Shown here one piece after another: positions 34,695 to 43,951 of a DNA stretch of 64,000 bases. Location of the stretch: contig JAEWGW010000023.1 of NCBI GenBank assembly GCA_023388055.1, forward strand, positions 97,138 through 161,137, written 5' to 3'. A program made the position numbers and the translations under genes. Origin of the DNA: Bacillota bacterium (GTDB lineage: Bacteria; Bacillota; Bacilli; Paenibacillales; NBRC-103111). Position 1 is the stretch's first letter. Each line of letters begins with the position of its first letter. Below the pieces are notes generated by a model. It saw nothing but the letters and a program-made list of their open reading frames with translations, had not been told where the DNA came from and searched no databases.

Positions 34695-35753
34695 TCAGCT
34701 CTCCTGCCCTTCCGCCTCCCAACGGGCGATTTCCTCACGGACAATAGGCGCTACCTTGGTACCCAAGAGTTCAATGGCGGTCATCACCTCGTCATGAGGC
34801 ATAGTGCCCAAGGGCAGATGCAGGAAGAAACGGGTAATGCCCACTTCCTTGCGCAGAGCAATGATCTTCCGGGCAACCGTCTCCGGATCTCCTACATAAA
34901 GCGCTCCCTCCGGACTGCGGGCATAATCATACGCCGCCCGGTCGTAATGAGGCCAGCCCCGCTCCCGCCCGATCACGTTCATCGCCGCTTGGGTGGAGGG
35001 GAAGAAGGAATCGGCAGCCTGCTTCTCCTCCGCGGCAACAAAGCCATGGGAGTGGGAAGCAACAGGCAGCTTGGCGGGGTCGAAGCCCGCCTGAGCCGCC
35101 GCCTGCTTATACAGCTTCACCAACGGGGCAAAACGGAAGGGGCTTCCTCCGATAATGGCCAGCACCAAGGGCAACCCCTGCGTCCCTGCGCGGATGACCG
35201 ATTCCGGATTGCCGCCGCTTCCGATCCAGACGGGAAGCGGATTCTGCACCGCCCGGGGGAAAATCTCCAGCCCGGAAATGGCGGGGCGGTGTTTGCCGCT
35301 CCAATTGATCTTGCCGCCCCGGCAAATCTGCAGCAGCAGCTCCAGCTTCTCCTCGAACAGCTCGTCGTAATCCGCCAGATTATAGCCGAACAGCGGGAAG
35401 GACTCGATAAAGGAACCCCGTCCTGCCATAATCTCCGCTCTTCCTCCGGAAATACCGTCCAAGGTGGCGAAATCCTGGTACACCCGCACAGGATCATCGG
35501 AGGATAGAACCGTAACCGCACTAGTCAACCGGATGCGCTTGGTCCTGGCTGCTCCGGCAGCCAGCAGCACAGCCGGGGCTGACGCGGCATAATCCTGCCG
35601 GTGATGCTCCCCGATCCCGTACACATCCAGCCCCACCTGATCTGCCAGCTCCATCTCTTCTACAATCTCCGCAAGCCGTTCCGCATGGCTTTTTAAGGCT
35701 CCTGTTTTCACATCCGGGGTGGTCTCCACAAATGTGCTGATTCCGATTTCCAC
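34695..35753 (-). CDS. LLM class flavin-dependent oxidoreductase
   Basis: 352 residues. Bacterial luciferase-like TIM-barrel protein: YGIGEHHRQDYAASAP (about 45-60), the flavin-phosphate region GRGSFIESFPLFGY, WIGSGGNPES and the C-terminal LGTKVAPIVREE typical of the group. These use reduced FMN to oxidise small organic molecules; the substrate is unknown. GTG at 35753 is the best start, with GGGAGGAAT at 7 nt; an ATG-started frame reaches 35786 but lacks a ribosome binding site. Stand-alone gene, divergent from the ketoacyl synthase across a 380-bp AT-rich gap. Confidence 0.87.
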   Translation of the reverse strand: MEIGISTFVETTPDVKTGALKSHAERLAEIVEEMELADQVGLDVYGIGEHHRQDYAASAPAVLLAAGAARTKRIRLTSAVTVLSSDDPVRVYQDFATLDGISGGRAEIMAGRGSFIESFPLFGYNLADYDELFEEKLELLLQICRGGKINWSGKHRPAISGLEIFPRAVQNPLPVWIGSGGNPESVIRAGTQGLPLVLAIIGGSPFRFAPLVKLYKQAAAQAGFDPAKLPVASHSHGFVAAEEKQAADSFFPSTQAAMNVIGRERGWPHYDRAAYDYARSPEGALYVGDPETVARKIIALRKEVGITRFFLHLPLGTMPHDEVMTAIELLGTKVAPIVREEIARWEAEGQES

Positions 35754-36025
35754 ACCTATTCCTCCCAAACGGCATAGAGGCCGCAATAATTTATAGTACC
35801 TTATTTTTAGTATGCACTATTTCTGCTGTTTTGGATAGCCGAAGTGATACCTTCCCTTAACATTCATCCCCTCTTATACGAATCGAAACGGTATAACTGT
35901 CTAATTTGGCCAAAAAACGCCAAATTACTCTGATAACCTCCTAATAATCCATTAATTAGACGAATAATCTACGATTTTATTACAAAATCACCGACTATTA
36001 TCGGTTTTATTTTCCAAGATGTGCC

Positions 36026-36034
36026 TGTTATACT
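36026..36034 (+). promoter_or_regulatory. Extended -10 promoter
   Basis: TGTTATACT (TG-N-TATACT) about 100 bp upstream of the ketoacyl synthase start, in a markedly AT-rich stretch (35820-36050). No good -35 is visible, as is usual for extended -10 promoters. Confidence 0.45.
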
Positions 36035-36137
36035 AAGTTATAACCATAAGAAGCATAATGCACCAAGCTTCCTTAAAGCTGGTTATGGGAGTACATAAAG
36101 AGCAGGTAGAAACCATTTCGTGGAGGGAGACATTCTG

Positions 36138-37160
36138 ATGCAGCATTCTAATGTTAGAATTTCCGGAGTCGGCACGTATCATCCCCAGAACAAACTGACC
36201 AACGAAGTGATTTTTGAGCATTTCCGCCAGGTGGGCAAGGATGTGGAAAGCCTGTACAAGCATCTGGGCCGTGAGGAGCGTTATTACGCCGATCCCGGTG
36301 AAACCGCCATTACCATGGGCGTCATCGCCGCCAAACGGGCTTTGGAAAATGCCAATCTCTCTCCTGACCAGATCCAAATGATTGTGTTTGCCTCCGATAC
36401 CCCGGAGTATCTGATCCCTACCAACGCCCTTCTGATCAGCAGGGAGCTGGAAACCAAAAACGCTCATATCGTGTACGACCTCAACGCCAACTGCACCGGC
36501 ATGATTACTGCCATCGACCAGGTGTACCGGTACATGGATCATAAGAAGCTCCGTTATGCTCTTCTGGTGAGCAGCGTGCATATTTCTCCCTGGTGCAATG
36601 AGGATGATGAGCTGTATTACGGCGCGTGGGGGGATTCCGGCGCAGCAGTTGTTCTGGAGCGAGTGGAAAGCGACCAGCGCTTCGGAGTGATCGATTCCGA
36701 ATTTTTCTCCGACAGCAGCTATTACCGGATGACCACAATGCCGGACAGCGGTATGACCCGCATCCATGACGAGTCCCTTCCCCTGGCTAAGCGCAAGGGC
36801 GGCTGGGAGCCGGTGGATTTCGACTTCCTTCCGGAAAAGTGGAACATCCTGATCCGTGAGCTGGCCCAGCGCAACGGCATTGAGCTGAAGCAAATCAACC
36901 ATATCATCTTCTCGCAATTCTCCATTTATGCCATTAAGGAAGCCTTGAAAAACCTGGGTCTGGAGGATGATCCCCGGCTGTATACCTTTGTAGGGAACAA
37001 GTACGGCTATACCGGCCATACCAGCCCCATCTTCGGACTGAGCCACGCCCTGCAGGACGGGAAAATCAAGGACGGGGACAATGTGGTCTTCATCTCCGCC
37101 GGAGCCGGATACATCATTTCCTCATTCCTGTACAAGTTTGACGGTGCGCTTTTGAAATAA
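36138..37160 (+). CDS. Atypical 3-oxoacyl-ACP synthase III (FabH-like)
   Basis: 340 residues, full thiolase-fold length. The nucleophile Cys is present (C119 in DLNANCTGM). However, where FabH has the catalytic His of PHQAN this protein reads FSQFS (Ser259), and the Asn of GNTS is Tyr (GYTGHTS, Y291). Condensation chemistry therefore must differ or be lost. Family members with altered triads act as acyltransferases or in specialised lipid and natural-product biosynthesis. No fab, pks or acyl-carrier gene is adjacent, arguing against housekeeping fatty-acid synthesis. GGAGGGAGA precedes the ATG. Convergent with a small unknown protein. Confidence 0.82.
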   Translation: MQHSNVRISGVGTYHPQNKLTNEVIFEHFRQVGKDVESLYKHLGREERYYADPGETAITMGVIAAKRALENANLSPDQIQMIVFASDTPEYLIPTNALLISRELETKNAHIVYDLNANCTGMITAIDQVYRYMDHKKLRYALLVSSVHISPWCNEDDELYYGAWGDSGAAVVLERVESDQRFGVIDSEFFSDSSYYRMTTMPDSGMTRIHDESLPLAKRKGGWEPVDFDFLPEKWNILIRELAQRNGIELKQINHIIFSQFSIYAIKEALKNLGLEDDPRLYTFVGNKYGYTGHTSPIFGLSHALQDGKIKDGDNVVFISAGAGYIISSFLYKFDGALLK

Positions 37161-37185
37161 GCCATATTTCCTTCGTATGACGCAT

Positions 37186-37232
37186 AAAAAAGCCCCGGAA
37201 CGCATCACTGCGCCCCCGGGGCTTATTTTTTC
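37186..37232. terminator. Bidirectional terminator
   Basis: AAAAAAGCCCCGG pairs with CCGGGGCTTATTTTTT; it lies between the convergent genes ending at 37160 and 37248. Confidence 0.88.
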
Positions 37233-37247
37233 GGTTAGATGATTCTC

Positions 37248-37622
37248 TTACAGCTTCTTGAAATCTGCGATAGCGTCTTCCACAGAACCGATCTTCACCA
37301 GTTCATTGTGATCGCCGGCTACCCGCTTGATTTGGTTAGCTTGAATACCGGAGCTCAGCTCAATCATGTACTTGGCTTTGAAGGGAGTAGCGGTGTAGAT
37401 GTTCATAACCTCCTGCAGCAGCGGAACCACATCGGCGGAAACGGTTTTGGCGTCTTTACCATCAATAATAAGCGCATAATCCTTGGTGTTCACCTTCTGG
37501 ATGGCATCCTTCAGCTGGCGGATAATTTCGGCAGCGTCCTCTACCTTAATAAAGCCGGAAGCCCGAGAAATAATGGTTTTATCGGAAGTATTCAGCGCAA
37601 CTCCGTAATTCTGGTTAGACAT
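37248..37622 (-). CDS. Small soluble protein, possibly STAS/SpoIIAA-like
   Basis: 124 residues, no signal or membrane segment. Alternating strand-helix pattern with IIRQLKDAIQ, DYALIIDGKDAKTVSADVVP and a C-terminal helix, reminiscent of STAS/SpoIIAA-like folds: a central strand followed by a loop and a helix. The similarity is weak and the function unknown. GGAGAG precedes the ATG. Its position facing the atypical ketoacyl synthase may be coincidental, since the two genes are convergent and share only a terminator. Confidence 0.7.
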   Translation of the reverse strand: MSNQNYGVALNTSDKTIISRASGFIKVEDAAEIIRQLKDAIQKVNTKDYALIIDGKDAKTVSADVVPLLQEVMNIYTATPFKAKYMIELSSGIQANQIKRVAGDHNELVKIGSVEDAIADFKKL

Positions 37623-37828
37623 TAATGATCTCTCCGTTCTGGATTATTATGGTGTGTATTAAGGCAATTTTCTACAATATATACCAAATTATTTGAAAAA
37701 TCAAGCAGTATATTATCGAATTATGTAAATTATTGAATAAATATCAATGGAAAAAAGCCCCGAAGCCGTTAAGATCCGGGACTTGTGAAGTTTCTCATAC
37801 CTATAGAGGCACACATCACGCTTCCTGC

Positions 37829-38668
37829 TTAGAGCTCACCGGCGTTGAAGGTATCCCCACCCGCAATCGTGCCGCTTTCGTAGCCCTTCTGAAACCAGCG
37901 TTTGCGCTGCTCGGAGGTGCCGTGGGTGAAGCTATCCGGAACCGCATAACCCTGGGCCTGCTTCTGCAGGGTATCATCGCCAATAGCATTGGCCGCCGTC
38001 AGCGCCTCATCAATGTCCCCCGCCTCCAGCACCTCCATATCCTCCGCATGATGGGCCCATACCCCGGCGAAGTAGTCCGCCTGCAGCTCCATTCTGACCT
38101 GCATCCGGTTGTACTCGGTTTCGCTTAGCTTCTGGCGCAGCGCATCCATCTGGGCCGAGGTGCCCAGAAGAGTCTGTACATGGTGCCCAACCTCGTGGGC
38201 TACCACATAAGCCATGGCAAAATCGCCGGGTGCCTTGAAGGTCCGCTGCAGCTCATCATAAAAGCTCAGGTCTATGTACAGCTTTTGATCACCCGGGCAG
38301 TAGAAGGGCCCCACCGCCGAGGTAGCCCGGCCGCAAGCGGAGCTTACGCTTCCGCTGTACAGCACCAGCACCGGGTCCTTGTATGACAGTCCCCGCTCCC
38401 GGAACAGCTCCTCCCAGACCTCCTCCGTATCGGCCAGAACCACGGAAACAAATTGGGCCAGCTCCTCCTCCTGGGCCGTGCCCTGATAAGCCGATTGCTG
38501 GCTGGAGCTGCTGGTCAGATTGCCCAGGATATCCGCAGGGTTTCCTCCCAGCAGGGTCACCAAAAGCACGATCAAAATCCCGCCGATTCCGCCTCCCACC
38601 AGGGTCCCCCCGCCCATTCTCCGCCGGTCCTCCACATTGGCGCTGCCTCTTCTTCCGCTCCATTTCAT
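37829..38668 (-). CDS. Neutral zinc metallopeptidase, YpfJ family
   Basis: 279 residues. A charged N-terminus, one membrane helix (about 29-41) and an extracytoplasmic peptidase-like domain with the zinc motif HEVGHH (158-163) and a downstream ELQADYFAG segment supplying the third ligand. Two Cys (about 112 and 124) in SSACGRATSAVGPFYCPGD are conserved in the family. Substrate unknown; related to human-type TYPF/YpfJ proteins. GGAGGAAGCATA precedes the ATG. Divergent from the hybrid kinase. Confidence 0.9.
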   Translation of the reverse strand: MKWSGRRGSANVEDRRRMGGGTLVGGGIGGILIVLLVTLLGGNPADILGNLTSSSSQQSAYQGTAQEEELAQFVSVVLADTEEVWEELFRERGLSYKDPVLVLYSGSVSSACGRATSAVGPFYCPGDQKLYIDLSFYDELQRTFKAPGDFAMAYVVAHEVGHHVQTLLGTSAQMDALRQKLSETEYNRMQVRMELQADYFAGVWAHHAEDMEVLEAGDIDEALTAANAIGDDTLQKQAQGYAVPDSFTHGTSEQRKRWFQKGYESGTIAGGDTFNAGEL

Positions 38669-38914
38669 TATGCTTCCTCCTTCCGCTTTCTGTCGGTATC
38701 ACCTCTTTACCCGGCAGCGGTTGCAGGTAAGCATACGGACAAACCGAGAACCGCAGGACAGGGAAAGGGCGAATCGGTTTCTCCGCCGTTTCCCCGGCCT
38801 TACTATAGCCGGAAGGCGGATTTCTAATCATGTTTTGAAGGTAGCGGGAGGTGACAGTTTCGTCATCTTGGGGAAGGAAAACAGGGGAATGGAAATTTAG
38901 GGAGGTATTCATCT

Positions 38915-41900
38915 GTGCAAAAGAGGAATTTATCGACGCGCGCCGAAATAATGGGCATGATTCCAATTTTAAACAATCGGTCCATCATAAGACCTCTCAA
39001 AAACGTTCTTCTCGTCCTTCTATTTATCAGCTCCTTATTCAGCTTACGGATGGTATGGGGAAGCGTCTTCCCTTCTTCAGAACACTCCTCCGCGGTAAAT
39101 GGCGTTTTGGACCTGCGGGGCCGCAATCTGGAGCAAGCCCCAACTCTTCGGCTGGATGGTGAATGGCAGCTTTACCCGGGAAAGCTGGTGTATCAGGAGG
39201 AGCTTCCCCAGCTGGAGTCCGGGTTCCAGCCTATTCAGGTACCGGGAGATTGGAGCAGCCTCGTGTCCGACGCGTCCGGCCAGGCTTACGGGTACGGCAC
39301 CTACCGGCTCCGTATTCTGATTGAACCCGTCAAAAACCCTCTTTCCATATGGATGGCCGGGGTGGAGGCCTCGTCCTCCGTATACATCAACGGAATCGAT
39401 ATGGACGAAACCCGTGATACCAGTCAGGAGGAGGATTCATACTCCCCGAAAAGCATCTCGTACACGGCCACCTGCTATGACGTGAAAGGAGTGGATGAGC
39501 TTGATGTCCTGATTCATGTGGCCAACTTTGAAAATCCGGTAAACGGGGGGATCCTGAGCACCCTGCGCTTCGGCTCTCAGGCCTCCATCGGATTTGTGCG
39601 CTGGTATTCCATCGGCTTTCAGTTAATGGTTTTCCTGGTGCTGCTGCTGCATGCTCTGTACGCCCTTATTCTCTTCTCGTTTCAGACCCGGGAACGGATC
39701 TTATTGCTTGTATGCCTGCTGACCCTGCTGGTGGCCGTATCCGTTATCGTCGGCAATGACAATATTCTCTTGTTATGGCTGCCGGTAAATTACGCAGGGG
39801 CTCTAAAAATCCGGCTGCTCTCCTATGTGTGGTATGCCTACCTCATTTCGCTGCTGTTCCGCAGGCTATCCTCCGCTCCCGCCGTCAGTATGCCGATCCG
39901 TCTGTTTACCGCAGCGCTGTTGGCCTATTCCGGCTTTGTTTTGGTTGCACCCGCCCCTTGGATCCACATCTCCACCGCATTGGGAATCTACCACTCATTT
40001 TACGTGCTTCCTTTTCTTTGGTTCGCCTACCAATTCGGCACCATGATCTTCAGTCAGCGATCGGGGGACGGCAACACATATTTCCTTCTCTCCGCCGCGG
40101 GTATAATGCACGACACGGCTTGGAATCTGTGGAGCACGCCCGGTCCCGTCTTTTATCCGCTGGACATCATCATTGCCATTATTGGCTATTGCGCGTACTG
40201 GTTCAAAAAATACTACCTCCACGCGAGGGAGAATGCAGCCCTTAACGAACAGCTGCGGCAGGCTGACAAGCGGAAGGATCAATTCCTCGCCAATACCTCC
40301 CACGAGCTGAGAACGCCTCTGCACGGGATTCTGAATATTGCCCGCACCGTAGCGGAGAAGGAGAAGGAAAAGATAGACGGCAAGAGCTTTCGGGATATGG
40401 AGCTGTTGATTACCATCAGCCGCCGCATGTCCGACCTGCTGGACGATCTTCTGGATGACGCCCGGCTGAGGGAGAAGCGTATCATGTTGCAGCAAAAGCC
40501 AGTGCTGGTACAAGCCGTGGTTCCCGGGGTGATCAGCATGCTTCAATTTATGATGGAGGGTAAGGCGATTCGGATGGAAGCGGATATACCTGACTCGTTG
40601 CCGCCGGTTATGGCGGATGAAAAACGACTGATTCAAATCCTGCACAATCTTTTGCATAATGCGCTTAAGTATACGGAGGAGGGCTTCATTACCGTCTCGG
40701 CGGAAAAGCGGGACGGGCGATTGCTCATTCAAGTGTCCGATACGGGAATGGGAATGGATGCGGAAACCCGGACAAAGGTGTTCCTTCCGTACGAGCAGGG
40801 GCCGGAGGGAGCCGGTGACGGCAAGGGCATCGGGCTTGGCCTAAGCATCTGCAAGCAGCTGGTGGAGCTGCACGGCGGCGCCTTAACGGTCTGCTCCGAA
40901 CAAGATAAGGGCTCCGTCTTCAGCTTTGATCTTCCCCTGGCCGGTACAACCGCTCTCTCCCCGCCGCAAAAGGAAGAGCCCGGCCTCTCCCCCGAAGTGA
41001 TGGGGAACGCCGAGCCCTTCTTCCTGCACGCACATGCTGGCAACGTCACCGCTGCTGTTTCACTGCTGCCGCATTGGCATAACGGGAAGGCCCATATTCT
41101 GGCTGTGGACGATGATCCCGTGAACCTGAGTGTGCTGGCCGGCATCCTCTCCACAGAGCCCTATTCCGTCACCACCGTTGGCTCCGCCCGTGAAGCGCTG
41201 AAGCTCCTGGAGATCAGGCAGTGGGACCTGCTCATCGCCGATGTGATGATGCCCTTCATGTCCGGTTATGAGCTGACGCAGCGTGTCCGGGAATTGTACT
41301 CGGTGTCGGAGCTTCCCGTACTGCTTCTGACGGCGCGCAGCCAGCCCGCCGATATTTATACCGGCTTCGTATCGGGAGCCAATGATTATGTGACCAAACC
41401 GGTGGATGCCCTGGAGCTGAGATACCGGATCAGCGCCCTGATCAGACTGAAGCAATCCGTCAACGAACGGCTTCGGATGGAGGCTGCATATCTCCAGGCG
41501 CAGATCCACCCTCATTTTTTGTTCAACACGCTGAATTCCATTATGGCATTGAGTGAGCTGGATACAGCCAAAATGCAGCAATTGGTGTATTCGTTCGCCA
41601 CTTATCTGAGGGTAAGCTTTGACTTTATGAATACGGGCGAGCTGGTGGAGCTGTCCCATGAGCTGGAGCTGGTCAAGGCCTACCTGTATATTGAGAAGGA
41701 ACGATTCGAAAACACGCTGACCGTGGTATGGGAGGTGGAGCCCCACCTTAACCCGCCGCTGCCTCCCCTCACCCTGCAGCCGCTGGTGGAGAATGCGATT
41801 AAACATGGCATTTTCAGCAGATCCAGGGGAGGCACGTTATACATCCGCATTTCCCGGCAAAACAATGCTGTCCGGTTCGAAATCCGGGATGACGGCAAGG

Positions 41901-42073
41901 GAATGGACCAGGGGAAGATCGACCAGCTCCTGGAGCCGACCCGGAAGGGAACCGGCGGCATCGGGATTTTCAACACCAACCGGCGTCTGATCCAATTGTA
42001 CGGCCAGGGGCTGTCCATTGTGAGCAGGCCCAATGAAGGGACCACGGTTTCCTTTTCCATTCCCGACGATTGA
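38915..42073 (+). CDS. Hybrid sensor kinase with two kinase modules (7TMR-DISM, HisKA, receiver, YesM-type kinase)
   Basis: 1052 residues. Order: membrane helix (about 28-47), 7TMR-DISM extracellular carbohydrate-binding-like domain (about 60-225), seven-helix membrane block (about 230-440), HisKA with phospho-His in NTSHELRTP (about 464), first HATPase (about 560-680), receiver domain with Asp in LIADVMM (about 775), then a second kinase of the LytS/YesM type (HPHFLFNTLNS) with its own HATPase to the end. Both phosphoacceptor types are intact. GTG start at 38915 with AGGGAGGT at 8 nt. No response regulator gene is adjacent, so the output partner is encoded elsewhere. Confidence 0.9.
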   Translation: MQKRNLSTRAEIMGMIPILNNRSIIRPLKNVLLVLLFISSLFSLRMVWGSVFPSSEHSSAVNGVLDLRGRNLEQAPTLRLDGEWQLYPGKLVYQEELPQLESGFQPIQVPGDWSSLVSDASGQAYGYGTYRLRILIEPVKNPLSIWMAGVEASSSVYINGIDMDETRDTSQEEDSYSPKSISYTATCYDVKGVDELDVLIHVANFENPVNGGILSTLRFGSQASIGFVRWYSIGFQLMVFLVLLLHALYALILFSFQTRERILLLVCLLTLLVAVSVIVGNDNILLLWLPVNYAGALKIRLLSYVWYAYLISLLFRRLSSAPAVSMPIRLFTAALLAYSGFVLVAPAPWIHISTALGIYHSFYVLPFLWFAYQFGTMIFSQRSGDGNTYFLLSAAGIMHDTAWNLWSTPGPVFYPLDIIIAIIGYCAYWFKKYYLHARENAALNEQLRQADKRKDQFLANTSHELRTPLHGILNIARTVAEKEKEKIDGKSFRDMELLITISRRMSDLLDDLLDDARLREKRIMLQQKPVLVQAVVPGVISMLQFMMEGKAIRMEADIPDSLPPVMADEKRLIQILHNLLHNALKYTEEGFITVSAEKRDGRLLIQVSDTGMGMDAETRTKVFLPYEQGPEGAGDGKGIGLGLSICKQLVELHGGALTVCSEQDKGSVFSFDLPLAGTTALSPPQKEEPGLSPEVMGNAEPFFLHAHAGNVTAAVSLLPHWHNGKAHILAVDDDPVNLSVLAGILSTEPYSVTTVGSAREALKLLEIRQWDLLIADVMMPFMSGYELTQRVRELYSVSELPVLLLTARSQPADIYTGFVSGANDYVTKPVDALELRYRISALIRLKQSVNERLRMEAAYLQAQIHPHFLFNTLNSIMALSELDTAKMQQLVYSFATYLRVSFDFMNTGELVELSHELELVKAYLYIEKERFENTLTVVWEVEPHLNPPLPPLTLQPLVENAIKHGIFSRSRGGTLYIRISRQNNAVRFEIRDDGKGMDQGKIDQLLEPTRKGTGGIGIFNTNRRLIQLYGQGLSIVSRPNEGTTVSFSIPDD

Positions 42074-42081
42074 TGGTCCTG

Positions 42082-42858
42082 TTAAGAGGGGGTTGGCTCA
42101 CCCGGCAGCGGCTCGTTGTCGGAGAACAGGTGCGGATTCTCCTGCAGCATGTCCGACAGCACCTCGGTCATCCGCACCGTATCGCATACCCACATGAGGG
42201 CATCCCCCAGCCGGCTCCGGCGGATGGCTCCCGCCCGCTCCAGCACTCCCTCCACCTTCCAGAAGTGAAGAGACCACCGGAGGCCGCAGTGCCGGCGGGA
42301 AGGTACCGGAATTTCTCTGCCGTCCGGCAGTACGGTGACCAGCGGTTCATGCCCGTCGGTCAGCCGTCCGGGAATATCCACCCACTCTTCGATGCCGTGG
42401 ATGAAGGTATTGCGCTTCAGGTCTACTCCCACCAACAGAATGGTGGCCTTGCGGTCCAGCAGCTTGCCCCAGGGGGATTCCCGGTGGCAAGGGGTATCAT
42501 AACGCTCTGCTCCCTCTACATAATCCGCCGCCTCCCGCCCCAAGGCCGCAACCGAATGGGTGGGATGCAGCGAGCGGATCACCCCGGGGCGCTTGCGGAA
42601 CAGCTCGGTGAGAATGCCCACGCAGGAGGGGGAGTCCTCTACCGAATAGCGGGGATTCTCCGCGTTGATATACGACCAGGTATGGGTGGGCAGCACCAGC
42701 AGACCGTCCTTCATATAATCGGACAGCGCATCCAAGACGGTATCCGCTCCGCCGTCCACCTGGCCGATGCTTTTCATGGAGGAGTGCATCAGCACGGTCC
42801 CCTCCTTGGGAATACGGGCTTCCTCCAGCTGTTTAAGCAGGCTTTCTTTGGTGTGCAT
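42082..42858 (-). CDS. AAC(3)-family N-acetyltransferase (YokD-like)
   Basis: 258 residues. Antibiotic_NAT fold with VLMHSSMKSIG (about 22-32), LPTHTWSY, the hallmark RSLHPTHSVAALG (about 94-106) and DTPCHRESPWGKL. Enzymes of this fold acetylate 3-amino groups of aminoglycosides with acetyl-CoA, but chromosomal versions such as YokD often have other or unknown acceptors, so resistance should not be assumed. AAAGGAGAACATACG precedes the ATG. Convergent with the hybrid kinase, 8 bp apart. Confidence 0.87.
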   Translation of the reverse strand: MHTKESLLKQLEEARIPKEGTVLMHSSMKSIGQVDGGADTVLDALSDYMKDGLLVLPTHTWSYINAENPRYSVEDSPSCVGILTELFRKRPGVIRSLHPTHSVAALGREAADYVEGAERYDTPCHRESPWGKLLDRKATILLVGVDLKRNTFIHGIEEWVDIPGRLTDGHEPLVTVLPDGREIPVPSRRHCGLRWSLHFWKVEGVLERAGAIRRSRLGDALMWVCDTVRMTEVLSDMLQENPHLFSDNEPLPGEPTPS

Positions 42859-42994
42859 CGTATGTTCTCCTTTATTGTTTGTCCGTAATTATTCCAGCTC
42901 CGGCACCGAACGGCTGCTAATGCAGGTGCCGCAGTCACTCTCCCCCCACTCTACCATAGATAGAATCCCGTTGGCGAACCCCTCCTTATCAACA

Positions 42995-43031
42995 TAAAAA
43001 AAAACACTAAAGCGGCTTGCGCTTTAGTGTC
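42995..43031 (-). terminator. Terminator of the pirin gene
   Basis: ACACTAAAGC (43004-43013) and GCTTTAGTGT (43021-43030) form a perfect 10-bp stem; on the minus strand it is followed by about nine T residues. Confidence 0.9.
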
Positions 43032-43064
43032 CCCAACAAGCAAAAATATGAATTGACCACCCTG

Positions 43065-43769
43065 TTACGGCAGATCGATAAGCATGAAGCTGGCTCCCGC
43101 GGTTGTCTGCAGGCTCAGCTCCTCCACTTCGCTGATCCGGGCAGCGTCCCGCTTTCCGAGGGGCTGCTCCCCGTTCAGGGTCAGCTCACCCTCGATGACG
43201 AAGAGATAAATACGGCGTCCCGCTTCCTGATGGAAGGTGAGAGCTTGTCCCGCCTCCAGCTCGGATAGATAAAGCGTCAGATCCTGGTGGATAAATGCGG
43301 TTTTATCGGCATGGGTTGTGTTGGAGACAACCGGCAGCAGACGGTTTTTCATGGCGGACAGATCGTACGCGATCTGCTCGTAGGAAGGCTGCAGGCCCTG
43401 CTCATTGGGCATAAACCACAGCTGGAGCAAATTCACTGTCTCATCCGGAGAGGGGTTCATCTCGGAGTGGACAATGCCTGTCCCCGCGGTCATCCGCTGG
43501 ACCTCCCCGCGCCGGATTACCTCCCGGTTTCCGGTGCTGTCCTGATGCTGGAGCTCTCCCTTCAACACGACGGATACAATCTCCATTTCCTTGTGGGGAT
43601 GAGAGCCGAAGCCCTTCAGCGGAGCGATAAAATCATCATTCAACACCCGAAGCGGACCAAAATGCATATTGTCCGGATCGCGGTACTCCGCAAAGGAAAA
43701 GCTGAAATTGCTTTGCAGCCAACCATGGTCTGCGGAGAATCTGCTTGCTGCTGGATTGACGTTAATCAT
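43065..43769 (-). CDS. Pirin family protein (YhhW-like cupin)
   Basis: 234 residues. Double cupin of the pirin family with the metal-binding set FGSHPHKEMEIVSVVLKGEL (about 52-71) and a downstream HSEMNPS. Some relatives are quercetin 2,3-dioxygenases; others are redox or stress-related with unknown substrate. ATG 43769 follows GGAGGGATCACAA. It has a near-perfect sigma-A promoter (TTGACA-18-TATAAT) and its own terminator, implying strong, probably regulated, single-gene expression. Confidence 0.92.
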   Translation of the reverse strand: MINVNPAASRFSADHGWLQSNFSFSFAEYRDPDNMHFGPLRVLNDDFIAPLKGFGSHPHKEMEIVSVVLKGELQHQDSTGNREVIRRGEVQRMTAGTGIVHSEMNPSPDETVNLLQLWFMPNEQGLQPSYEQIAYDLSAMKNRLLPVVSNTTHADKTAFIHQDLTLYLSELEAGQALTFHQEAGRRIYLFVIEGELTLNGEQPLGKRDAARISEVEELSLQTTAGASFMLIDLP

Positions 43770-43797
43770 TTGTGATCCCTCCATTTCGTATATCTGT

Positions 43798-43827
43798 ATT
43801 ATAGGTTTATTTACTTACTATTGTCAA
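43798..43827 (-). promoter_or_regulatory. Near-consensus promoter of the pirin gene
   Basis: On the minus strand TTGACA (43827-43822) and TATAAT (43803-43798) are separated by 18 bp. Surrounding AGTCACTTGAC and AGTAAGTAAA stretches could be repressor sites, but no regulator is adjacent. Confidence 0.8.
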
Positions 43828-43951
43828 GTGACTAATTTATATGTAGCATTCTTCATGCGCTTTTATATTTGGGGCATACTGCTAATTATGGTTTTTCGGA
43901 GAATGCCTGCTCTCCGGTCCAACACACTTATAAAGGACGGACCCCCAAAAC

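Noticed and set aside
42082..42858. Aminoglycoside resistance gene call
   Set aside because: The AAC(3)/YokD fold is clear, but chromosomal members often do not confer resistance, and no mobile-element context is present.
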